Source: an uncultured Dehalococcoidia bacterium (GTDB lineage: Bacteria > Chloroflexota > Dehalococcoidia > Lucifugimonadales > UBA3495). Taken from it: a stretch of 64,000 nt of DNA. A model generated the notes under the pieces. It searched no databases. It was not told where the DNA came from and saw nothing but the letters and a program-made list of their open reading frames with translations. The position numbers were made by a program, and so were the translations under genes. The DNA lies in NCBI GenBank assembly GCA_958296225.1, contig OY282456.1, positions 1,054,001-1,118,000 on the forward strand, given 5' to 3'. Shown piece after piece: positions 8,770 through 17,900 of the stretch. Every line of letters starts with the position of its first letter. The stretch's first letter is position 1.

Positions 8770-9122
8770 CAGACGATTGGCGACTCAATGGGCTCAAGGT
8801 GTGGGTTGTTGCGGATTTCCTCCTCCGTCATAAACCGGGGTTCAACCCAGTGCAATTCGGTAGTTCCGCCTTCTTCGCGGCATTCGGCGAGGGTTATTTC
8901 TTTTTCAGCTCGCGTTTGTTCCGCGTCAAGAATTACAACCTCCCATCCCGGTCCCTCTTCCAGGTACAGGGCCATGGCGTCGGCGATCATTTGCAGCGCC
9001 TCCGCGCGGGTTTGGCCGTCGGAAACGCAGCCCCGCATGGCCGGGCAGACCGCCGTCCACCAGAGGTTATCCGGGTACTCGGCATCCGGGTACTTGACCA
9101 ATATCACTTCGAACTTTGCCAT
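8769..9122 (-). CDS. hicB: HicB-type antitoxin
   Basis: 117 residues. The N-terminal half is the HicB partial RNase H-like fold (VCPAMRGCVSDGQTRAEALQMIADAMALYLE). The C-terminal half is acidic and has no obvious helix-turn-helix or ribbon-helix-helix, so autoregulation is uncertain. The start is ATG 9122 behind GGAGGA. It pairs with hicA by 1-bp overlap. Confidence 0.82.
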   Translation of the reverse strand: MAKFEVILVKYPDAEYPDNLWWTAVCPAMRGCVSDGQTRAEALQMIADAMALYLEEGPGWEVVILDAEQTRAEKEITLAECREEGGTTELHWVEPRFMTEEEIRNNPHLEPIESPIV

Positions 9123-9128
9123 CAGCAG

Positions 9129-9536
9129 TCACTCCTCCTGAGCTTCACGCTTGATGTCGTCCCAATGCACCATCCGGTTAACGAAAACGGCGCCGTTGGG
9201 GAACAGATACCCGGTCAAATAGCTGTCCCACAGCAGGCCCATTCCGGCATAGGGCGGCCGATCCGTCTCTACCACGTTCACGGGGATGGGCCCGTCGTGC
9301 CACTCTACATAGGCGATGTAGGATAGCGTTGCGCCGGAGGTGCCGTTGAGCCGCAAATCGGTGTCATCCGACAGCATAAGACCCAGCTCAGCGATTTCCT
9401 GCGGCGACAGCCCCAATCCGTCATCGCTGGCGGTATCAATCTCAACCTGAATCTCCCGGAAGGGCGCCTCACCATTGGAAACGCTGACCGGGATAGTCAA
9501 ACGCCGGTTGACGTTGCACCGGCCCATAATCGGCAT
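9129..9536 (-). CDS. Clan AA retropepsin-like aspartic protease (cassette 1)
   Basis: 135 residues. The fold resembles small single-domain retropepsin-like proteins: N-terminal TIPVSV strand, then VEIDTASDDGLGLSP at the position of the usual hydrophobic-D-T/S-G motif, then GLLWDSYLTGYLF as the distal segment. The active-site Gly is replaced by Ala (DTA). It follows the double-repeat gene at 9548-10084 by 11 bp with its own AGGAGC site. The same gene pair recurs at 62624-63521, where the motif is DTG. Physiological substrate unknown. Confidence 0.68.
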   Translation of the reverse strand: MPIMGRCNVNRRLTIPVSVSNGEAPFREIQVEIDTASDDGLGLSPQEIAELGLMLSDDTDLRLNGTSGATLSYIAYVEWHDGPIPVNVVETDRPPYAGMGLLWDSYLTGYLFPNGAVFVNRMVHWDDIKREAQEE

Positions 9537-9547
9537 AATCGCTGCTC

Positions 9548-10084
9548 CTATGCCCGTCCATCGTGGGTGGTCTGATAGCCGATGCGAAATCCAAAGAAGG
9601 GTGGCTTCTCGCCTTTTGGTATCTGAAACCGTTCCCGCATCCGCAGGCCGGCTACGGCCAGGTTGGCGTCAATCTCGTAGTCGTGGGTTTCCATGTGCAG
9701 CACCAGGTACTTGCCGTTATGCTCCGGTTCTACCAGATGCTTGATTTTGGCGTCGTAGATGGCGTGGGCCCGGCCCGGCAGGCTTTGCGGCCATTCCTCA
9801 GGCGGAATCGGCGTCCCTACTATCCGCGGCCGCCGGTCGAAAGTCGTCGGGTAGCCGATGCGGAAGGCAAAGAAGGGCGGCTTTTCTCCCCTCGGTATCT
9901 GGAACCGCTCCCGCATCCGCACGCTGGCCATGGCCAGGTTATCGTCAATGTCGTAATCGCCGGTTTCCATATTGAGCACCAGGTACTTGCCGTTATGCTC
10001 CGGCTCCACCAGCTGCTTGATGTCGGCGTCATAAATGGCGTGTGCCCGGCTGCGCACGCTTGCGCCCTGGTCGGTAGCCATCAT
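9548..10084 (-). CDS. Double-repeat protein, unknown function (cassette 1)
   Basis: 178 residues made of two ~80-residue copies of one domain. Each copy runs RAHAIYDAxIKxLVEPEHNGKYLVLxME, xDYxID, then RMRERFQIPxGEKPPFF and FRIGYxTT. The repeats start near residues 13 and 105. No signal peptide or membrane segment. I do not recognise a named domain. The same domain duplicated in the same way occurs at 62994-63521, again immediately upstream of a clan AA protease, so the two genes probably act together. ATG at 10081 is an alternative start. Confidence 0.75.
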   Translation of the reverse strand: MMATDQGASVRSRAHAIYDADIKQLVEPEHNGKYLVLNMETGDYDIDDNLAMASVRMRERFQIPRGEKPPFFAFRIGYPTTFDRRPRIVGTPIPPEEWPQSLPGRAHAIYDAKIKHLVEPEHNGKYLVLHMETHDYEIDANLAVAGLRMRERFQIPKGEKPPFFGFRIGYQTTHDGRA

Positions 10085-10104
10085 CGTACTCCTGCCTGCC
10101 GATG

Positions 10105-10134
10105 CGTAGGGGCGAATGATGATTCGCCCCTACG
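10105..10134. repeat. Palindromic repeat, GGGGCGAAT hairpin
   Basis: Perfect 13-bp stem (10105-10117 with 10122-10134) and a 4-nt loop in the gap between glnA (10172) and the double-repeat gene. The core GGGGCGAAT/ATTCGCCCC recurs at 57265-57292. It could act as a transcript 3'-end element, but no T-tract follows. Confidence 0.85.
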
Positions 10135-10171
10135 TCTTTCATTCGGTGTCCGGCGATTATACCAGCCGGCG

Positions 10172-11596
<1,425 letters not shown>

Positions 11597-11683
11597 TTGG
11601 AGTGCCTCCTTGGGGATTAGTTTGAGTTGCGTTGTGGCGCCGTCATTGCCGCGCCGGCGGGAATCCGGCAGCCGGGGCCGGCC

Positions 11684-12904
11684 CTACTGGTTCAAGCCTT
11701 CGCCGTGCTGGGTCAAGTCAATCCCAATCTCTTCCTCGTCGTCGGTGATGCGCAGCCCGATGGTGTACTTGAGGGCCAGCAGGATGATACAGGATACGAC
11801 GAAGGACCAGGCGAAAGCGGCGCCGATGCCGATAATCTGGTACAGGACTTGTTCGAGGCGGGAAACGTCGGCGTCCAGCGCGCCGAAGCCGACGCCCACG
11901 AAGATGCCCGTGGCCAGCGCGCCCCACATTCCCCCGATGCCGTGGATGCCGAAGACGTCCAGCGAGTCGTCGATGCGGAGCTTGTGGATAATTTCCACGG
12001 CGATGAAACAGGCGCCGCCGGCGCCGGCGCCGATGATGATGGCCGGCATCACGCCCACGAACCCGGCCGCCGGGGTGATGGCGACCAGTCCCGCCACGGC
12101 GCCGGCGGCGGCCCCGGAGGCCGATGGCCGTCGCGTAATTATCCAGGACACAATTGACCACGAGGACATGGCCGTGGCCGCCGCAACGTTGGTAACGACG
12201 AAAGCGTTGGCCGCGCCGTCGGTGGAGAGGTTGAAACTGCTGCCGGCGTTGAATCCGAACCAGCCGAACCAGAGCAACCCGGCTCCCAGCAGCACCAGCG
12301 GCACGTTATCGGGGGTCAGGGTTGCGGTGCCGAAGCCGCGGCGGCGGCCCACGATGAATGCGGCCGCCAGCGCCGCCGTGCCCGAGGCGATATGCACTAC
12401 GGTTCCGCCGGCGAAGTCCAGCGCGAAACCGGCCTCGCTCATCCCCAGCACGCTGCCCAGGTTGCCCAGCCAGCCGCCGCCCCAAACCCAGTGGCAGAGG
12501 GGGGCGTAAACAATCGTTACCCACAGCGCGGAGAATATTATGTAAGCAGAGAATTTGAACCGCTCGGCGAACCCGCCAGCGATGAGGGCGACGGTGATGA
12601 TGGCGAACATTCCCTGGAAGGCCATGAAAGCCTGCTCGTCCGGGCCGACGCCCACCATGCCGAACTTGGTCAGGTCGCCCACGAACCCCAGGCCGCCCAC
12701 GCTGGCGCTGAACGCCAGGCTGTAACCCCACAACACCCACAGCACGCTCACCACGCCAATGGCCGTGATGGAGTGCATCATCGTTCCGATGACGTTTTTG
12801 TGGCGAACCAGCCCGCCATAGAACAGCGCCAGTCCGGGCACCATAACGAACACCAGCGCCGCCGAGATTAGGAAGGAGAATACCTCCAGTTCGCTGAACT
12901 CCAT
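11684..12904 (-). CDS. amt: Ammonium transporter, Amt family (1)
   Basis: 406 residues, about eleven membrane segments. Amt hallmarks: PGLALFYGG near the N-terminus, CHWVWGGGWL, DFAGGTVVHIASG (pore His region) and FGIHGIGGMWG (second pore His). No cleavable signal peptide. The cytoplasmic tail ends DEEEEIGIDLTQHGEGLNQ, which in Amt proteins contacts PII. No glnK is adjacent. The start is ATG 12904 with GAGGGG upstream. Confidence 0.94.
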   Translation of the reverse strand: MEFSELEVFSFLISAALVFVMVPGLALFYGGLVRHKNVIGTMMHSITAIGVVSVLWVLWGYSLAFSASVGGLGFVGDLTKFGMVGVGPDEQAFMAFQGMFAIITVALIAGGFAERFKFSAYIIFSALWVTIVYAPLCHWVWGGGWLGNLGSVLGMSEAGFALDFAGGTVVHIASGTAALAAAFIVGRRRGFGTATLTPDNVPLVLLGAGLLWFGWFGFNAGSSFNLSTDGAANAFVVTNVAAATAMSSWSIVSWIITRRPSASGAAAGAVAGLVAITPAAGFVGVMPAIIIGAGAGGACFIAVEIIHKLRIDDSLDVFGIHGIGGMWGALATGIFVGVGFGALDADVSRLEQVLYQIIGIGAAFAWSFVVSCIILLALKYTIGLRITDDEEEIGIDLTQHGEGLNQ

Positions 12905-12993
12905 ATATCATCCCCTCACTGATGATGGCTGCCAAGTGCGCCGGCTCCCGCGGCGCCGTCGCGGCAATGTGGCCGTGCCGCCGGCGGTGAATG

Positions 12994-12999
12994 ATTATA
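12994..12999 (-). promoter_or_regulatory. Candidate -10 box for the amt-glnA operon
   Basis: TATAAT on the minus strand at 12999-12994, about 90 bp before the amt ATG. No consensus -35 hexamer lies 15-19 bp upstream. This fits an activator-dependent promoter served by the phased box at 13044-13081. Confidence 0.5.
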
Positions 13000-13043
13000 C
13001 AGTTGCCAGCAGAAAAAGCACTAATAAAGTGTAGATTTCCGGT

Positions 13044-13081
13044 GTTACGTACAAATGACGGAAATGTTACAAAGTTGTTAC
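13044..13081 (-). promoter_or_regulatory. GlnR-box-like operator upstream of amt-glnA
   Basis: On the minus strand four 5-mers are spaced by exactly 6 nt: GTAAC (13081-13077), GTAAC (13070-13066), GTCAT (13059-13055), GTAAC (13048-13044). Actinobacterial GlnR boxes are gTnAC-n6-GaAAc repeats with this same 11-bp phase. The array is centred about 65 bp upstream of the likely transcription start, an activator position. Seen in sequence; the regulator assignment is inferred. Confidence 0.6.
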
Positions 13082-13152
13082 GCGCCCTGGCCGCCACGCT
13101 TTCCCGCCGTCCGTCATTCCCGCGCCGGCGCCGGCGCCACCGCCGGCCGCCA

Positions 13153-13193
13153 ACCAAAACGAGGGCCGGGGGCGGCCACAGCCCCCGACCCTC
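13153..13193 (-). terminator. Rho-independent terminator of amt (2)
   Basis: On the minus strand a 13-bp stem (13193-13181 with 13173-13161, one G-T wobble, 7-nt loop) is followed by CGTTTTGG. It lies 35 bp past the stop of the amt gene at 13228-14574 and separates it from the amt-glnA operator, so the two amt genes are independent transcription units. Confidence 0.82.
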
Positions 13194-13227
13194 GCAGTAA
13201 GGAGGAGGAAATTTCCGGTTTAGAGGT

Positions 13228-14574
13228 CTAGCTGACGGCGGTGGCCTCCGGGTAGGTCTGGATGCCGTGCTCGGAGATGTCCAGCCCTTCCATTTCCTCG
13301 GCCTCGCTGACGCGCACGCCCATGGTGAACTTCAGCAGGTAGAACATTGCCAGGCCCGTAACCAGCGCCCAGATGACAACGGCGAGGATGCTGACAATCT
13401 GCGGGCCAATGAGCGTTGCGCTGCCGCTGACCAAACCGCCCTCTTTGGCGAAGATGGCAACGGCCAGCAGTCCCCACAGGCCGGTGAACCCGTGTACGCT
13501 GATGGCGCCCACCGGGTCGTCAACTTTCAGGACGCGCTCGACGAACATCACGGAGAAGTACATCACGGGGGCGGCGATGGCGCCGATGACTACGGCGGCC
13601 CACGGGTCAACGAAGCCGACGGGGGCGGTGATGCCCACCAGGCCGGCCAGCGCGCCGTTGCAGGCCATCAGGATGTCGGCTTTGCCTTTGACAATCAACG
13701 TGATGTACAGGGCGACTACCGCTCCGGTGGCGCCGGCCAGCAGCGTGTTGACCGCGTTCAGGCCGATGTCGTCGCCCCAGCCGACGTTGAAGCCGAACCA
13801 GCCGAAGAAGAGGATGAACGTGCCGGCGACCACGAAAGGCGTGCTGTGAGCCGGCATCTCCTGGGCGCGTCCGTTGATGAACTTGCCGATGCGCGGCCCA
13901 ACCACCCAGGCGCCGGCCAGGGCAATGAAGCCGCCGACGGCGTGCACCACACCGGAACCGGCGTAGTCCAGAGCGCCCATATTAGCCAGCCAGCCGCTGC
14001 CCCAGACCCAGTGACCGTAGATGGGGTAAATCAGGGCGGAGACGATGAAGCTGTAGGCCAGATAAGCCTGCAGCTTGGTCCGCTCGGCCATGGCGCCGGC
14101 TACGATGGTGGCGGCGGTGGCGGCGAAGACCATCTGGAAAATCCAGCCCACGTAGTCGCCGCTGGTCAGGAACCATCCGGTGATTCCGATGATGCCGCCG
14201 GCGGTATCGCCCAGCATAAAGGCGAAGCCGAAGGCCCAGAAGCCCAGGGACGCAATGGCAAAGTCCATAAAGGACTTGGTGAGGTAGTTGGTCGTGTTCT
14301 TGGAGCGGATAAGACCGGCGCCCAGGAAGGCGAAACCGGCCTGCATAAAGAAGACCAGCGCCGCGGCAACAACCGTAACGATGTCGTCGGAGTAGCCCTT
14401 GAGCCACTCGGTAGTGGGACCATCGTCCTGAGCGAAGGCGATGTTGAAGGACGCCAGCAACCCGATTGCCAGCAGTCCCACCGCCAACGCCAGCAGCGTG
14501 CGCCGCAGGGAGAAGGGGTACTCTTTCACCGCGGCTGCGCCGTGGCTGAATACGGATGATGTGGCCGAAAGCAT
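13228..14574 (-). CDS. amt: Ammonium transporter, Amt family with N-terminal signal-like segment (2)
   Basis: 448 residues. A hydrophobic leader (LLALAVGLLAIGLLASFNIAFA, given here as residues ~28-48) precedes the first Amt helix, as in many bacterial AmtB precursors. Pore regions: YGHWVWGSGWL, DYAGSGVVHAVGG and ISVHGFTGLWG. The C-terminal tail contains EEMEGLDISEHG, a PII-contact-type tail. It differs strongly from the first amt, so the pair is not a recent duplication. Start ATG 14574 after AGGAGG. Confidence 0.93.
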   Translation of the reverse strand: MLSATSSVFSHGAAAVKEYPFSLRRTLLALAVGLLAIGLLASFNIAFAQDDGPTTEWLKGYSDDIVTVVAAALVFFMQAGFAFLGAGLIRSKNTTNYLTKSFMDFAIASLGFWAFGFAFMLGDTAGGIIGITGWFLTSGDYVGWIFQMVFAATAATIVAGAMAERTKLQAYLAYSFIVSALIYPIYGHWVWGSGWLANMGALDYAGSGVVHAVGGFIALAGAWVVGPRIGKFINGRAQEMPAHSTPFVVAGTFILFFGWFGFNVGWGDDIGLNAVNTLLAGATGAVVALYITLIVKGKADILMACNGALAGLVGITAPVGFVDPWAAVVIGAIAAPVMYFSVMFVERVLKVDDPVGAISVHGFTGLWGLLAVAIFAKEGGLVSGSATLIGPQIVSILAVVIWALVTGLAMFYLLKFTMGVRVSEAEEMEGLDISEHGIQTYPEATAVS

Positions 14575-14919
14575 TTTTGCCTCCTAATCAGTTTTGAGGC
14601 GTCGTCTCGCAGCGCGTGGCCATCCGCCAGTGGCGGACTGCGGGCCGGCGTCCCGTTGGAATGTGACCAGCCCGATTCTATGGGCCGGGTATTAAACGGT
14701 GATTGCGGCCCGATTAACAAACTATTGCCGATAAGTAACCCCTGTGTTTCCCCCATCCGCCGATTACCACCATTGCCAGCGGTTATGTTACTAATAGAGC
14801 AGTGCCGGGCCGGTCTTGTCCGGTCACATAATCCGTAACCCCGGAAACGCGGCGCGGGGAACGAAAAGCGCGCTGGCATTGTCACAGGGGTTATGCAAAT
14901 GGCCGGGTAGGCAGTCCCC
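14575..14919. other. Intergenic region upstream of amt (2)
   Basis: 344 bp without a gene. It holds the phased box at 14713-14750, a TAGAAT hexamer (minus strand, 14680-14675) as possible -10, and a perfect 7-bp hairpin at 14623-14637 in the presumed amt leader. Nothing else recognised. Confidence 0.6.
14713..14750 (-). promoter_or_regulatory. GlnR-box-like operator upstream of amt (2)
   Basis: On the minus strand: GAAAC (14750-14746), GTTAC (14739-14735), GCAAT (14728-14724) and TTAAT (14717-14713), each separated by exactly 6 nt. The first two are the exact GlnR half-site types; the last two are degenerate. The same 11-bp phase as the box before the other amt gene makes shared nitrogen control plausible. 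Confidence 0.55.
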
Positions 14920-17900
14920 CTAATCGGCGGTGACGATTACGCTGCCGCCCAGCGTTTCGCCGCGCCAATGCGGGCGGTAGTAAGAGTAGGCTTGGGACGT
15001 TACCGGCCGGGCGCGCACCGGGTATTGGGCGCGGGCGTCAAAGCGCAGTTCCAGCTCCGCGCCGGGCGGGAGGTTTGACAGGTACAGTATTACCTTGCGG
15101 CCGGCTATCTCATAGCGTTTGACCCGATTATAGTCGGCCACCAGTCGCTCCACCGTCCCGGTTACGGCGGCGAAGCCGGTCGGAATCGCCACGTCCAGCA
15201 CAACCATCCCGGCGTCCGGCCCGGCGTCCCCGGCACCGTGCACCTGACTCTCCGGCAGGGACGGCGGCGGCGTGAAGGCAAAGCGGGCGGTCACCTCAAT
15301 GGTGTCGTCAACCGCCACGTGGTCGGCGCTGTAGGCAACGTCAATCCGGAACATCTCGATTTCCGGCTCTACCACCGCCGGCAGGTTGAACCGGCGCACC
15401 ACCTGCGCCACTACCCGGCCGGAGCCGGCTGCCGTCGCATTCAGGTTCGCCCCCGCCGGCAGTTCGACAATCTGCACTACGTCGGCGTTGGCCGCGTTTA
15501 TCGTAATCTGCCGGTTCCAGTCGCCGGCGGCCAGCGTCACCGTCATAGCGACGTCAAACTTGGCTTGCGCGGCATACGCAATGAGTCCTTGCAGGCCCAC
15601 CACGGTGTCTTGAGTCGAGCCGTAGCCGCCGAATGCGTTGCGCTGGGTCGCCAGCCAGCGGGCGGCGCGGCCGGCGTTGAGGCCGTCGCCCCGCTCCAGC
15701 AGGGACAGCAGGGCGTAGCCGGTGGTTTCAACGGCGGCCTCGTTGTTCCAGTGCAGCCCGTTGTCGTCGGCGATTGCCAGGTCCAGCAGCGCCCGGCTGG
15801 CGTCGCCGGCGCGGGGGCTGCCGGCCAGTTCCAGCGCGTAGGCGACGATGGCCATGGTGTACGGGTCGGCGATGTCGTCCAGTCGGCTTTCCAGGTAGGC
15901 GATAGAGGCGGCGGTTTCACCGGCGGCGCCGGCCTCGCGCAGAGCGATGGCAGCGTAGGCCGTCAGCGCCGTATTGCCTTGCAGACCGCCCAACAGTTCC
16001 TGGTGATGCAGGAAGCCGACGGGTTCAAAAGAACCGTCGCTCCGCCGGTGGGAGAGTATCCAGTCGGTAGCCTCTCGCAGCACGGTTTCGTCTATGTAGA
16101 TGAGGCCGTCGGCCTGGGCAAAGGACTTGAGCACAAAGGCCGTGAGCCACAGGCTGCCCTGCGGGTCGGATTCGCCAAAGGCCGAAAAACTGCCGTCGCT
16201 GCGCCGGTAGGTCAGTTCCCGCTGGTAGCCCGTGGTCATCAGCTGCTCGGCCCGGGCCATTATTGCGGGCTGCAGCTGGCCGGTGGCCTCCAGGTAGCGG
16301 GCCACGAATATGTTGGGCGCAAAGAGAATCATATTCTGCTCGCCGCAGCCGTAGGGCATCTGCAACAGGTTTTCCAGCCCGTCGATGGTCTGGGCCAGGT
16401 AGCTGCCGGTGAGGGCGACGTAGGCGCGGCCGGAGCCGGGAATGGCGTCCGGCGGCGCGGCGAGGTCAAAGTCGAGCCGGTCGCCCGGCGCGAGGATGGC
16501 GTTGTCCACCGTCTCCTGCGCTACGCCCTCCGGCTCCACCAGCAGGTTGCGGATGACCGCATCCGCCGCCGCCCGGCTGCGGGCCGTCACCTTGATGGGC
16601 AGGCTGCCCAGCCCCGTCAGCCGGATGTCAAAGGCAACTCCGCCCACGTCGTTGGGCGGCACCGTAACCGTCCGGGCGCGGTTGCCCCGCAGCATAAAGC
16701 CTGCCGATTCCTCCAGCTCCACATAGAACTCCTGCGGCGTGTCCAGGTAGTTGTACAGGGCGACTTTGACCGGAAACTCCTCGCCCCGGATGGCGGAGTA
16801 GGGCAAATCCACTTGCAGAAAGAAAGGCTGGAACACGGTCAGCGCGGCGTCGGCAATGCCCAGCCCGTGCTCCGGCGACACGCCCACCGCGCGCAGCTGC
16901 CAGGTGGTGATGCTGTCCGGCGCTTCCGCCGGCAGCACGGCCCGCCCCGTTTCGTCGGTCACCACGTCGGCCCACAGCCAGGTTTCGGGGAAAAACTGCC
17001 GCACCCGCCGCACTTCGGCCAGGCCGGCGGGTCCGCCCGCATCCGCCCGATCGCTGGTAGCCATCGCCTCCTCCACCATTTCCAGCTCTGCCATCGGCGT
17101 GGGACTATAAGGTACAAATTCGACTCCTTCGGGAACGGATTTGTTGCTCAGCACTACCAGGCCGGCATCGCGGAAAGTTTCGGCGGCCCCGCGCGTGGCG
17201 ACTTGACGGGGCAGGCTCTCGTAGTGGATTTCGGCTTGCGGCTGCTGGTACAGTCGTTCCAGTTCGGCGAAAACCTGCTGCAGATTGAGCCGGTTCTCGG
17301 CCGGAATGAACACCGAGCGGTCCACCGCCGCCAGCCCCACTTTGGCCGGCCCCGCCGTCTGCACGCTGATGTCCACCGCTGCGCCGGGCATTGCCTCGTC
17401 GCTGCTGAACGCAACCTGCACCGGCATCGGATAATCGCCCGATGCGGTGAAAGGAATAAAGTCGGCGGCCACCTCGTTGTCCGGCATAATCTGGTACACC
17501 AGCAGACGGGCCGCCGGCGTCATCGCCGGCGTCAATTCAAAGGCGATGTCCGGCGTCCGGGAAACGGCGGAGAAAACTACCCCGCCCCGCGCCACCACCT
17601 CATAATAAAAGTTGCGCGCTTCGGCGGTGGAATGAACCCGGAAAGAGGCCCGCTCCCCCACCGACAGCCCGGCGTCGCCCGTCTGCGCCACGTGAATAAA
17701 GCTGCCCGACGGCGAATAGCCGGCCGTCAGCGCCAGGGAATCGTGAGCGTCGTTTGAGGATGCCATGACGGTCAACGCTACGGCGTCCTCCGGCGGGGAC
17801 AGTTCCAGCAGGGCGCTGCCGCCGTCGCCGGTTGCAATGTCGTGGGATACATCGTCGATAATCTCAAACTCCTGGTCAACATAGCCCACGGTCACGCTCA

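Noticed and set aside
13267-14559. 430-codon frame antisense to amt (2)
   Set aside because: The minus strand encodes a full ammonium transporter; the plus-frame product is Asp/Gly/His-rich with no hydrophobic or domain pattern.
15238-17757. 839-codon open frame antisense to the macroglobulin gene
   Set aside because: GC-rich codon bias opens the opposite frame; it has no ribosome site, no family motif and mirrors a protein with a clear thioester motif.
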